Below, one piece after another: positions 22,668-34,208 of a stretch of DNA of 64,000 nucleotides. A program made the translations under genes and the position numbers. The notes below the pieces were generated by a model, which did no database searches, had not been told where the DNA came from, and saw only the letters and a program-made list of their open reading frames with translations. Source of the DNA: Steromphala cineraria (lineage: Eukaryota > Mollusca > Gastropoda > Trochida > Trochidae); contig OU744734.1 of assembly GCA_916613615.1 (NCBI GenBank), positions 36,524,801 to 36,588,800 of the forward strand, read 5' to 3'. Position 1 is the first letter of the stretch; each line of letters begins with the position of its first letter.

Positions 22668-23031
22668 TTAAAGGGGCAGAAGCACGTTTTTTGATAATTT
22701 TATATTTTAAAATTTTCACTGATAATTGTAAGTTAATGTTAAATATATTATTTTGACAGTGTCAAAAATCTCATTACACAAGCCAATCATCCATAGTCAG
22801 AGGACAAAGTATGAAGATTCACATAAAATCCATTGGCGGCCATTTTTTGTGAACACCTTTAATTCATTTTGTGTATGAAAAAGAAATCGAATGGCTAAAC
22901 TTTACGTGATATATTTGAATTATTACTGCTCCATTTAGTTTAAATGCATTGTCTTTCAATTGGAACCATTAATTTTCATTTTCCTGACATCACCTTATAT
23001 CCCCCCTAAAAACGTGCTACTCCCCCTTTAA
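22668..23031. mobile_element. TTAA-flanked MITE, family A, copy 3
   Basis: TTAAAGGGGCAGAAGCACG left end, CGTGCTACTCCCCCTTTAA right end, 364 bp. Same orientation as copy 1 and internally very close to it. Confidence 0.85.
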
Positions 23032-24097
23032 TGTTACGGAAGCAGTAAATAATTGCAGCTCTTGAACATGAACTTTAACAAAGGTTACTTAATCATCAAT
23101 TTCACAATTCATGACATTGCTTTTAACCGCATTTCACAAGTATTTAGATTAATATATTACGTTTTTTTTATGAATAATGACTATCTACTAATAAATAATT
23201 CCAGTTATTAAAAAAACGCATGCAAGCTTTAGAAAATTGCACATATTGAGAATGAACATAACCTTTGTTTACTTACATTGTTTAATAGATTAATGAATAA
23301 TTATGTTTTAAAAGCAACTCAGTTAAAAAGGAATTGCAATTCCCCTTTTTGTTAAATAAACAACATTCAATTAGATTTTTTTAAAATTTACTTGATTTAG
23401 GCAAGGAGGTAAATATATTTCTTCATCTAACTGGTAAGAAATTATCGCTGCATAACTTCGTATTTCCATATACAATGCGTAAACACTGGTTCGATACGTT
23501 TAGCTTACGTGTCGTTCAAATTGTACGTTGAGTCGAGTGGTCTAGCATAGCCGTGCATCAACAAGGTAAGATCATTTTCAGAATATTTCAGATTTTAGAA
23601 TGTGTTGAATACTACAAATTCATTCGAAACTTATTCCCTTTATCTATCATGTCTGGTGTCAATTTATTTAAGGTTAAAACCACATATATTTGTCATTTTA
23701 ATTTTTTGTACTTATTTTGTAATGCAAATCTATTGCTGACAAAAGCTATATAGGATTGATAAACTAGCATATCAATGTTATTTTATGTTTTTTAAATACA
23801 ATTTTGTTCTGTCAAAGTGCTGTTCTATAATTAAAAGATTCACATATCAATGGTTTTTGTTGTTGTTATACATTTGATGTTAAATTGCGTATCACAGTGA
23901 AAAATGGATCACCTCACATTCAACCTTTTCTTTGTACGTTTATGTTGAAAAACACCAACGAAATAATGTATAAAGCAGTGATTGTGTGACACCAAACGAA
24001 TTTTTTAATGGTCATTAACTATAGAGAACTTGAAAAGTATTTTACCGCTATGTCGTAAAGAATTTATAGCCTATCGAAAATACTCATAATTGACAAA
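23032..24097. other. intergenic, nothing recognised
   Basis: AT-rich. The open frame at 23553-23753 is short and has no support. Confidence 0.4.
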
Positions 24098-24880
24098 TAC
24101 CGTAAATTCTAGCCTAATAATTCTAATAATAGCCTGCTTTGTAATATCGCCGGGTCAACGATTCCGTTGGAATAAATAATCGCCTGCCTTGAATAAACGC
24201 CGGGTTTGTTTACATAATTACACAGGGGTTCGAGTCTCGGAGTGGACAATATGATACAAAATAATATTATTTTTTTTGCCCTCATAGATCGTATATCTAT
24301 ATACTAAATCGAGAATTACGCTAAAATCTTTATTTCTTGGCCGATTTGGTTCAAATTTGAAAGGTAGGTTTATCTCAACATATGAAAACGATACATGAGT
24401 GCAACAGTTTTGAAATTTTATTGCTTATCATATTGTCCACTCACAGGAACCCGATATCGTAAATAAAATGTAGGTAAAACGTGGGTAAGAACGATCCGTC
24501 CCCAATATGTATATAGAGTAGGAACGGATTTTTCTTTCCCACGTTTTACCTACATTTTATTTACGATATCGGGTTCCTGTGCTCGAACCCCTGTGACATA
24601 ATAATGTTAACTAACCTTTTAAATACTCTTTTTTTTCCTAGTACTTATGGCATGTTTGGACAGTTAAGTAATGTTCAACCATTGACAGGAACCTCAAACA
24701 AAATATCCACAATTGGAAACTCTACATTGTGGCGTGGAGTTTTTAAAATTTGAAAAACAAGTGCATATGCGTATTAAGGCTCAGAAAAAAATAATCGCCT
24801 GCCTCGAATAATCGCTTGTCATTAATAATTGACGGGTGTTAAAATTAGTAACCGCCGGGCGATTTACAAGGATGTACGGT
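24098..24880. mobile_element. TACCGTAAAT-type element, degenerate, with nested insertions
   Basis: Left end TACCGTAAATTCTAGCC, followed by the family's AATAATCGCCTGCCTTGAAT and AACGCCGGG motifs. The right end near 24861-24880 (GATTTACAAGG-TGTACGGTA) is weak. Palindromic insertions occupy about 24222-24596. Confidence 0.55.
24222..24596. mobile_element. nested palindromes of the CACAGGAACCC family
   Basis: Three inverted pairs: CACAGGGGTTCGAG (24222) with CTCGAACCCCTGTG (ending 24595); GAGTGGACAATATGATA (24239) with TATCATATTGTCCACTC (ending 24442); and CACAGGAACCCGATATCG (24442) with CGATATCGGGTTCCTGTG (ending 24581). The innermost 140-bp unit is homologous to the 99-bp foldback at 35522, whose exact 8-bp duplication suggests hAT-type transposition. 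Confidence 0.75.
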
Positions 24881-25063
24881 ATACGTAACTTGAAAGCTTG
24901 TCTTCCGAACCAAATCATCACGTTAAAGTTTAAAAAGTGATCATCTTTTAGTTTTCTTTCCACAATCCTCTCACCTTTCATTGACATTAATCACAAATTT
25001 CGGAAACAGTTTATTGTTGAGAATATTTCCATTTCTAATTTCAACAAAGCTTGATTTTACGAA

Positions 25064-25820
25064 TACCGTAAATCCTTCAATAATCGGGGATTTTTAATTC
25101 CAAACACCAATTTGACCCAACGATAGTTCAAAACGATTATTCGAGGCAAGCGAATATTTTATTTCCTAGCTTAATATGTGTACGTTTTCAAGCAGTTTTA
25201 AAAATTTAACACAAAAACATCATTATCTTGAATTTCTTAATGTCGAAATTGTGGTTGAGCGTTTCAAACTATGCAAATATGCAAGTTGAACACCGAATAA
25301 GAGAGAATTTAAAAGGTTTATTAACATACGTCAAATAAAACCCGCGACTAGTCAAGACAGGCTATAATTTATTTCAACGGGGCCGTTGACCCGGCGTTTA
25401 TTCAAGGCGGGCGATTATTTATTTCAACGGGGCCGTTGACCCGGCGTTTATTCAAGGCAGGCGATTACAAGTTATACCATTCAGAGGCGGAGCACACTAG
25501 GAGAGAACAGCCTCGAGCTTGGTGTTATGCGAGGTAACTTACATTGTACATTTCAAGACGCGCAATCTGCATGCTTTTTTCATGCTTTTTATGTGCCGGG
25601 GTATAAATGATTTATTATCCCGCTCAAGAAGGTGATATCAGTATTTATTCAGGCTCACGTGGACCAATCAGAGATCGAGATTCTTACATGAGGTAGGATA
25701 CTATTTATTTCAACGGGGCCGTTGACCCGGCGTTTATTCAAGGCAGGCTAATATTTATTTCAACGGGGCCGTTGACCCGGCGTTTATTCAAGGCAGGCGA
25801 TTATTTAAGTATTTACGGTA
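25064..25820. mobile_element. TACCGTAAAT-type inverted-repeat element
   Basis: Left TACCGTAAATCCTTCAATAA and right TTATTTAAGTATTTACGGTA form terminal inverted repeats of about 25 bp. Inside, a ~55-bp unit (TTATTTCAACGGGGCCGTTG + ACCCGGCGTTTATTCAAGGC) occurs twice in tandem at about 25366-25466 and twice more at about 25700-25800. The right end lies 23 bp from the ATG of the next gene. Confidence 0.8.
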
Positions 25821-25843
25821 GGCGTATCTTGTTAAATCCACAG

Positions 25844-27116
25844 ATGAGGAGCGTATTGATTATTGTCGGGCTTCTCCTCTTATCAACTACCCTGGCTGGA
25901 TCGAAACCGTTGAAAGGTAGGCCTGTGTTTAAACATTCTGTTCGAGGCGAACGAAAATATCTATCTTTGACCTGAAAATTACAAATATCAGTTGATATAA
26001 TAATTTGGGAATTTTTCACTGTTATCAATTATTATCTTTTCTTATGTTACCATTCAGTAAGTGTGGAAATAATATTCATACAGCATAGGCCAAGTTGAGC
26101 GTTGCGTTATAAACAAATTATTACTCGCTCGCAGATAAAGGGGACATTAATCAGTTGCCGACAATAAACTTGGCCAAATATTGATGAGAAACAAAAACAT
26201 CTTAATTTCAATAACATTCAATTGTTTTTCCAAAATGACAAGAACACCACAATTACACACACATTCTTAGTTCGTAATGCTTTGGAGCTCCTATACTACC
26301 CTGGGTGGTTTGTTCTTGGTCAAAAGTATTTTCTTGAGTCATGTGTCATTAATTATAAAGAAGTCATTACTTTATCATTTCATAAACACAATATGCATCA
26401 CATGAACATGGTTCTAGTTTTTCCGATTAGGGTTTGAATGACGAATGATTCTCTGACACATATACACCTTTTCATGCGACAGCCCCATCGACCACCATGT
26501 TGATGTGATAAGTTTGCTGCCTTTTGCCTTGTATTTTAAGGTTGAAATAGCTATAGTGTTCCCAGATAATTAATGAAAATTATGAATTTGGATCTGTGGT
26601 GATTTCTAATCTTAATGGTACATTTTCGCTACATGTCGGTCATAACCTAACTAATGAAAATTATTATACCAACATGTAATTAAGAGGTAAGTCAGTGGGA
26701 ATTTTGAGAATGATCATACTTTTGTATGGATACTGTATTCATAATTCAAGTCATCTAAAGAGCTGGTTATTGACAAATCCAATGAAATATTCAAATGAAG
26801 GTAACCAGGGTATTGTTGGAACTTCGTGGATAAATCTACCATGATGTCTGTGTACGATGGCAATAAAGGGGTATTTTTTCTGATTGAGGAGCATTTGGAT
26901 CTAAAACTTCTCTTTGCAGAAAAGAAAAATAAAGGAAACAACGGGAACGGTAACCAAATAACGACGACAACAACAACAACAATACCGCCAACGACAACAA
27001 CAACAACAATACCGCCACCGACAACAACAACAACGACGTTAGCCCCCGTCACTGCAAATTCTACCCAGATAGTACCGAGGGGCTGCTGTTGTGCCGGCGG
27101 AGTTCCATGTGGTTAA
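25844..27116 (+). CDS. secreted Thr-rich mucin-like small protein
   Basis: Two coding exons, 25844-25916 (donor AAAG|GTAGG) and 26920-27116 (acceptor CTCTTTGCAG), in matching phase, giving 89 aa ending at TAA. Residues 1-18 are a clear signal peptide (MRSVLIIVGLLLLSTTLA). Then come a Lys/Gly/Asn-rich stretch (about 21-36) and three blocks of six to seven Thr separated by IPP, IPPP and LAP (about 38-67), typical of heavily O-glycosylated mucin-like segments. The tail is Cys-rich, with three adjacent Cys and a fourth near the C-terminus (RGCCCAGGVPCG). The product should be exported.

The ATG follows directly on an acceptor-like CCACAG, so a non-coding 5' exon may lie upstream, beyond the repeat ending at 25820. 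AATAAA at 27461-27466 is a plausible polyadenylation signal. No family recognised; a mucus, shell-matrix or adhesive role is only inference. Confidence 0.75.
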
Positions 27117-27460
27117 CATGACGTCATGAATTTTGAACGCTTATTTGCACGACGTTCAGTCAATTGGGACATTGGTTTTGGTTATTATAAAAAATGGTTT
27201 CCCCTACCGAAGGTTTCTCATTTAAGGAAACATTTTATTTTTTAATTTTGAAAAATATCAATCGACTAGAGTTATACAGAACAATATTAAAAAGATCGAT
27301 CTAAATTCTGTCATCCTTGAAGAAGAGAAGACATTTAAAAATATTAGCTTAAAAATTCAAAAACTAACTGAAACAAAGCGAAATCTTGTTACATATTTTT
27401 CAACATGAAAAATTGAAAATAGAAACTAATAATAATGTTGCTCGAGTTGATGAATTGATC

Positions 27461-27466
27461 AATAAA
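27461..27466 (+). terminator. candidate polyadenylation signal of the Thr-rich gene
   Basis: AATAAA 345 bases after the stop codon. Confidence 0.4.
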
Positions 27467-27691
27467 ATATTACTCTTACGATGGCTGTAACTTGTTTTGT
27501 TGAATATACGAAGCACCCGTAAAATCCACTTTGAGACCAGTGTTTATTTATCCTACCAAAAGCTTAATATTTCAGTTCGAATTGATGAATCGATCAATAT
27601 AATGACTCGTAACATTAAATTTTATCAGATGCTGTAACTTATGTTGTGGAATATACGAGACCGTAAAATCCACTGTACGACGAGTGCTTAT

Positions 27692-28055
27692 TTAAAGGGG
27701 CAGTAGCACGTTTTTAGGGGGAATATAAGGTGATGTCAGGAAAATGAAAATAAATGGTTCCAATCTTTAGACAATGTATAAAAACTAAATGGAGCAGTAA
27801 TAAACCAAATATACAATGTAAAGTTAAGCCATGCGATTCCTTTTCTTACACAAAATGAATTAAAGGTGTTCACACAAAAATGGCTGCCAATGGATTTTAT
27901 GTGAATCCTCATACTTTGTTCTCTGACTACGGATGATTGGTTTGTGTTATGAGATTTATGATACTATCAAAGTAATACATTTAGCATTAACTTATAGTTA
28001 TCAGTGAAAAATTTAAAATTTAAAATTGTCAAAAAACGTGCTACTGCCCCTTTAA
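27692..28055. mobile_element. TTAA-flanked MITE, family A, copy 4
   Basis: TTAAAGGGGCAGTAGCACGT at the left, ACGTGCTACTGCCCCTTTAA at the right, 364 bp, opposite internal orientation to copy 1 (GGTGATGTCAGG block next to the left end). Confidence 0.9.
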
Positions 28056-29683
28056 GCTCATAGGCTACCAAAAGCTTTATATTTCAGTTCGAGTTGATGA
28101 ATCGATTTATTTATAATAGTTCTACATATTTATCAGAAGCTGTAACTTTTGTTGTGGAATATCCGAAGCTCCACTCCACTGTGCGACGAGTTCTTGTCTC
28201 ATAGCCTACCGAAAGCTTATTGAATATTTATGCGGATTAGATAAATACTGATGACTTTGTTACCAGGTAAAACCAAAGAGTTTGGAATCTCGGAGTAGAT
28301 CCAATAGGATTTTTATCCGTAAAAATGGTACTTTGTACACTTTACACAATAATGCAATAATACAATTTCATGCAATAAAGAAGTTGACTATCCATAAGAA
28401 CTTGTTCTTCTACATATATATATAGCAAGCTCGGTTTAAATTAAATTTAGGGGTAAAGATTGCACTACATACAACCCCAAAATGAAAAACAGAATGGATT
28501 TATAACCTAATTAAAACAGTACCAAAAAGAGACTATTATTTGGCATTGCACCCCTCTGTGTGGAATAGAAAGCATGTGCAAAATTGGAAAACAATTAGAT
28601 GAATATTGATTCTGCTATTTGGCAGGACAAATTCTGATTGAAAATGACTAAGTACAAAACAAAGAAATACGTAATCAAAATAAAAAAATAAAAATTGCTT
28701 GTCAATTGGCACTACATCTCTCCTAGTTTGTTAGTAGACAAGCAAATTTTGAAATGAATCAAATTTGAAGTTTTCCTGCAATTGGTCGGACAAATTCCGA
28801 TTTTGGAAAATGGCCACGTAAAAAAACATTGTAATTTAGCATTGCACCCCATTTATTAAAAATTTGAAAACGATCGAATGAATAGATTTTGCGGAATATT
28901 ATATCATGACACTGCAGACATAAATATAAATCATATAGTAATTTTGTTGCTTTAGCTTGACTTGACTTTAGGTGGCCACTCCGTAAGATTAGATCTTTAA
29001 TTCTTTGCTCAGTATTTTAGACCCATGTTGATTTTAAAAGTAATCATCTTCTTGTTGAGCATATATTGAATCTTTTGTGATAGGTTGATAGGGCCTCGGC
29101 CTTTAGAATAATTGCCAAACTCGCTAAGGCATCAAATAGTACAGGTGCGCTTAATTGGCACTTCGAGGATCGAGTTTATATATAAGCTAATAGAATTACA
29201 AATCAGTTTAAATTTTATTTGCTGCCAAAAAATCACCCTATGTGGCGATTGGAACGACAAGACAACAGTAGAGAAGGCGATGGGGGCTCGATCTCAACGA
29301 ACCATAATCGGCTCCTATGACGTCATTTCATTATGGCGTCATATGTTTGATGACGTCATAACGCTTCCGCCGTGAGAGACGTGTTTGCAGAGCTGCCATA
29401 ATGGTAATTTTTGCTACGGTTCACATATATTATTTTGTTTTTCGTTATTTTATTCTGCAGGAGAACTGCATCAAGAAGAGCTTCCTGATTTATATTACTT
29501 TAAAAGTTGATTCAGATTGGTAGGCCTAACTAGAACTGTTATGTTTTGCCTAAGGCCTCCTTTTACCTTCTTTTGTTTACAAAAAGAATAATAACATAAC
29601 TACATTCTAACTAATATGATCTGAAACTAATGCTGTAAAACTCGTTTGTCTAAACAGTTACTATCAATTTATCCTATTTTTAG
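28056..29683. other. intergenic, probable 5' region of the next gene
   Basis: Related short segments with TTCAGTTCGA(G/A)TTGATGAATCGA occur at about 27573, 28083 and (partly) 27430, a low-copy local repeat. The part near 29330-29530 is less AT-rich (several TGACGTCA-like words at about 29318 and 29352) and may hold the promoter and non-coding first exon of the gene starting at 29698. Confidence 0.35.
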
Positions 29684-29697
29684 CTGAGAAAGTACGA

Positions 29698-32600
29698 ATG
29701 TTCTTCCCAAAACGAGGATTAGACGACAACAGCGAAAACAAAGACGACAAACCAAATACCAAAATGGCTGCCAAGTACCCGGATGACATATCTTCGAACT
29801 CGTCAGCAGTGCCTCCTGTAAGCGAAACCTATAAACCTGGAATAACTGTTCATGAATGTAAAAAGAGATTCAATCTGGCTACGACCCCGGCGACTGAACT
29901 TCTCCATCCGTTCAATGAAGAACGCGTCTACGCCTTTGTCAATTCTGAAGATGATGAGGATTGGAAAGATGAAATTATTGTCAATGACACTCGAATAGGT
30001 CTTCCTGACGCTGACACTATGATCCAAGGTGAGACGAAATTTGTTGGCTCATTTTTTTAAATCTTTGAAATTTTATATCGACTAAAGTTTATCAATTTCC
30101 TTGTAAGAAAAATAAACAACTTTCGGGGATTGGGGATCTTTGACAAGCTTTGATATTTTCAGACTTTATATCAATTTTATGAATTTTGTATGGGCCATAT
30201 GACCTAATCATTTCTATTGTAAACTTCAAAATTATCCATTTATCTTCTAATGTGGAAAATGGCCTCTGCCTTTCTCAATCCCTGAACTTTGTCCCGTCAT
30301 TTGATTTTCAATCGTTTTCAAATTTACACCAAGGTCCTATAAGAAAAAGACCTATTAACATAAATGGGGTCTCATAATCCGGTTACATATTTATAAATGT
30401 TAAAAAATATGGGGAGTTTTTAGATCTAAAATAATTGTTTATGATAACCATTACATATGCCGAAGTTACACGATCCATTTTCAATCCAAATCAGTCTTTT
30501 GTGTCTGCTTTTATTCTTTGAAATCGACGTTTTAATTATCACGTAACAACTTCTGTATAGAGGGTATTTACAAATGTTACTTGAAACGGTGTGACGAAAA
30601 AAAAACCAGAAACATTTTGACAAATTAAATTGACTTCTAGTTTAAAACTACTATTAAGATCCATATTCAAAGTGAAGTGAATTTCAATATTTTTTAGAAG
30701 TATTTTTACTGTATTCATTGTATTTGCAAAATTTTGCGAAAACCTAGAGAAAATCAGAACAAAATTCATTTAACAAGGGAAGATTTACCAAAATGGCCGA
30801 AACGTAAGCCCTGGCATGTCAACATGAAGGCGAATCAAGTGTTACAATCTCACAATTTACGTTTCCTAAATATACGCTTGAAAGCCGTCTTTGTCGCGGA
30901 CGTCTAGATTTTATTTTCTTTCTCTCCGAATCAGGCAATCCGCAATTGCGGTAAATGAGAAGCGGTGTAAATCCTATGCAAATAATGAAGACGTCACCGA
31001 AATCTAGTTTGTTAAGTGCTATGGCAGTTTTGCAGAGGGTACTGTACTTTGGACTTCGAATTAAGTATTCTATTGTTGATATCAAACTTTCGACGAATAT
31101 TTTCTCTACCGAATGATATAGTTCTTTTCTCAATAGCTTAATTTCATCACGAGTATGATGTAAGCAAGTATGACGGTGGGGCTTTAAGTCCCAATGTTTG
31201 AAACTGAATGTACAAAACATATATGCAATACAAATTTTTTTTTACTGACACGTATCCCAAACATATATTTTTTTGTACTGAGACATTTCCCAGACTTCAG
31301 TAGTTTTTATCTATGTTGTCATTTAAAACATGTTTCCAGTCCTGGGACGGTTTGTTTAACCCTATAGAATCATCGGTATCACAGATGATTTTAGGTATAA
31401 ATCACAATTTGAAATTGTGGGTCTGATACCAAATAATGAACTCGTATGATAAGAGTAGTATCTAATGCAGTTAACGGTTGTACATTTAGGCCCAAGTCAC
31501 ATTGCCGCAGTAAAGTCAATGGACGCCCAGTTAAAAAGGAAACCGGCAAGCGAGCCCCGACTGGGTCCCGTTAAAGCCTCGGAGATGAGTTTTATGTCAG
31601 CGCATTCGGAATCGGGAGTCCAAGGAGGGAGGACCGAGGAAGGTGAAGAGGAAGACGAGGAAGAGACACTTAATGGTGGGTTATCAGAAACCGAAACACA
31701 TTTCAGATATTCAGGTGTCATCTTGAGCGTATGTTGATTAAATCACCGATTACCAAGGGCCAAATCTACACTTTGATTCGCAGTCAGGATTTGTCTTTCA
31801 TCCTTGTATGATGATAAGGTCAATCAGGGGCCGTATTAATAAAGATTCTTATTTTTATAAATACGGCCCCAGGTTTCTACGCTGTGAAGTCCAGCGCAAG
31901 TGGCCACTTTGATAAATCATTTCGGCACTGTCGAATCATAACAATACTGTCAATTATGGTTTAAAGGGACAGTAGCACGTTTTTAGGGGAAATATAAGGT
32001 GATGTCAGGAAAATTAAAATTAATGGTTCCAATTGAAAGAACTAAATGGAGCAGTACTAATTTACATATATAACGTAAAATTTAGCCATGTGATTGCATT
32101 TTCTTACACAAAATGAATTAAAGGTGTTCACACAAAATGGCCGCCAATGTTTTTTTTTTAATCTTCATACTTTGTCCTCTGATTGTGGATGATTGGTTTG
32201 TGTAATTAAATTTTTGACACTGTCATAATACAACATTTAGCATTAACTTACAATTATCAGTGAAAATTTTGAAATATAAAATTATTTTAAACCGTGCTAC
32301 TGCCCCTTTAAGTGTTAGCGAAAGCACTAAACATTGATCAAGACTTGGAAAGTAAGGTAGAGTTAATGTATATCTGTAGCGTTTTTCTCTGATCTACCCT
32401 CAAGGTTTTCGTTTATCCTGTCCTTGTTTCCTTCTTTACAGAACAATCGACAAGCAAGACATTACACCGACAGAGAGGCGTACGCAGCGAGGGGTTGGTT
32501 AAAGCCAAAGAGAGGATAGTCGAGTTTGGGAGATCAGTGAGTTTTGAAATCTTCAGATAACGCTAGTCCTTATCGACGAAGAAATTACCCTAAATTCAGT

Positions 32601-33380
32601 TGATTCAGAATTTACTTCCTGTTTTCATTTCATTGGTCAGTCAGTTCAACTTGCCTCAAATCAGAAGTCACCTAGAAATATTTGGTCCGAATATACAGTA
32701 GTGCTTTTTTGGCACATTATGAAAAAACATATTTTGCTATTGTAGATTTCCTATTTTGTTCCGACTCAGGTTGCCGACATTATTGCTAGACCATTCCGAC
32801 GTCAAACACGTCGTGCCACGGAGAAGAAGCCAACGCGAGAAGTGACGTCACAACAAGAAAGAGATACATTAAAAACAGACAAGATGGAAGAATCGAAACT
32901 TCCGGTTGACCAACTCATCAATGCTAAACAACGTGAGCAGTATTCTAAAAAAATCCTTTTAAACAGAAACGTTGCTTTTCACTACTTTCTTGTTCTTTAA
33001 TATCCTATTGAATTGAGAGTTTATTTCTTTCACTTTAAAAATGAGGTTAGCCATTGAATAAATCAATATCCTATTTCACGAATTATGGACAGAAAAAAAA
33101 ATGTTACTAATATATAGTGATGTTCACATATTTGAAATTAAGCGTGAAATACTCAATGTAATAATCATTTATATTCGTTAACAGGAAAGTCCTTTTGGAT
33201 TTCGTTTTCACAAAGATAATCCTATAGGACTGTCCCTTTAAAGTCAGAGTGATGGTACAGTGTATTCGTTCTGTTGACTGATTCAATTGATTTATTTCAG
33301 TGAGTAAGAGAAGGGGCAGATTCGGCACGACGTCTACCCCGGCTCATACCCTGGCTCTCGACTCTACGACTAGGCACTAG
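29698..33380 (+). CDS. uncharacterised five-exon protein, 277-284 aa
   Basis: Coding exons 29698-30028 (exon opens at 29684 after CTATTTTTAG), 31490-31675 (an alternative in-frame acceptor would start it at 31511), 32442-32536, 32770-32932 and 33301-33380 (TAG). All junctions are GT-AG, and phases 1,1,0,1 join without a stop, which strongly supports a real gene. The product is hydrophilic, with no signal peptide or membrane segment. It is acidic in the N-terminal half (EDDEDWKDE at about 80-88 and a run of Glu/Asp before the third exon) and basic in the C-terminal half (RPFRRQTRRATEKK; SKRRGRFG near the end). It is probably largely disordered. KERIVEFGRSVADIIARPFRR could form an amphipathic helix. 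I do not recognise the family; a cytoskeletal, ciliary or nuclear adaptor would fit the composition, but this is a guess. Exon 1 has no in-frame stop between its acceptor and the ATG, so an upstream coding exon is possible. Confidence 0.75.
30819..31220 (-). CDS. possible small antisense gene in an intron (hypothetical, 133 aa)
   Basis: A stop-free ATG-started frame of 402 bp in AT-rich intronic DNA. The predicted product begins MFCTFSFKHWD and has one hydrophobic stretch (FGDVFIICIGFTPLLIY, about residues 88-104) followed by a basic segment (SERKKIKSRRPRQRR). Codon composition looks protein-like rather than repeat-like. There is no recognised domain, promoter or neighbouring exon. It could be a single-exon gene, one exon of a minus-strand gene, or chance. 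Confidence 0.3.
   Translation of the reverse strand: MFCTFSFKHWDLKPHRHTCLHHTRDEIKLLRKELYHSVEKIFVESLISTIEYLIRSPKYSTLCKTAIALNKLDFGDVFIICIGFTPLLIYRNCGLPDSERKKIKSRRPRQRRLSSVYLGNVNCEIVTLDSPSC
31961..32311. mobile_element. TTAA-flanked MITE, family A, copy 5 (intronic)
   Basis: TTAAAGGGACAGTAGCACGT left, CGTGCTACTGCCCCTTTAA right, 351 bp, inside intron 2 of the five-exon gene. Confidence 0.85.
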
Positions 33381-33840
33381 TCTAGATTCTAATCTAGTCT
33401 CAAGATTCATCTATACTCTAGATTCGACATTACAATCTAGCTTCTGGGTCTAGAAGATAGCCCCTACAGTCTCGTTTCGATCTTCTAGTCACAAGTCTCG
33501 TTTATACTGTTTAGTCTTATCTCCACTTTCTAGTCTCTACAGTCTCGTTTCTACATTCTCTTCTCAAGTCTCGTCTATTCTGTCTAGTTTCGTTTCTCCT
33601 GTCTAGCCTCTTATAGTCTCGTTTCTACATTCTTCTCTCAAGTCTCGTCTATTCTGTCTAGTCTCGTTTCTCCTGTCCAGCCTCTTATAGTCTCGTTTCT
33701 ACATTCTTGTCTCAAGTCTCGTCTATACTGTCTAGTCTCGCTTCCACTTTCTAACCTCTATTGTCTCGTTTCTACCTTCTAGTCTCAAATCTCGTTTATA
33801 CTGTCTAGTCTCGTTTATACTGTCTAGTACTGTCTTGTAA
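33381..33840. repeat. TCTAGTCTCG-rich tandem array behind the stop codon
   Basis: Immediately follows the stop at 33380. Short words (TCTAGTCTC, CTCGTTTCTAC, CTCGTCTATACTGTCTAG) are repeated. In the middle they form a higher-order unit of about 78 bp (TCTCGTTTCTACATTCT...CAAGTCTCGTCTATTCTGTC...) for about four copies. The plus strand is pyrimidine-rich. The array is likely transcribed as 3' untranslated region. Confidence 0.8.
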
Positions 33841-33878
33841 GTAGTTTTTTAAAATGTTGCCTGACGTATTTTGTAACT

Positions 33879-34208
33879 TTAAAGGGGCAGCAGCACGTTG
33901 TTAAGGTTTAAAAAAGGATACCGTTTAAAAACAAATTTGATCTATGCAAGATCATATCTTTAATCAAAAGTTGCAAAAACGAACGGAACATTTGTAAGAA
34001 ACGCGAAACTACTTTTCTATCTCAAATTATTTAGAGGTGTTGAATTGGTCGCTGGCTGTATTCAATTGGTGCTTTTCTTCTGTTACGACTACGTAGTAGT
34101 ACGGACATGTTATGCGATGCTTGACCCTATGAAGAAAGTACATCGACATCAACAAATAATAAATTTGAAGGAATTAAAAAATTCCAAAAAAGTGTACAGC
34201 CCCTTTAA
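33879..34208. mobile_element. TTAA-flanked MITE, divergent family
   Basis: TTAAAGGGGCAGCAGCACGT at the left and AAGTGTACAGCCCCTTTAA at the right, both with TTAA. Only the ends resemble family A; the 330-bp interior is different. Confidence 0.7.

Noticed and set aside
26714..27052. Minus-strand frame rich in Val/Gly
   Set aside because: Antisense of the Thr codon runs (ACA/ACG) of the secreted protein exon.
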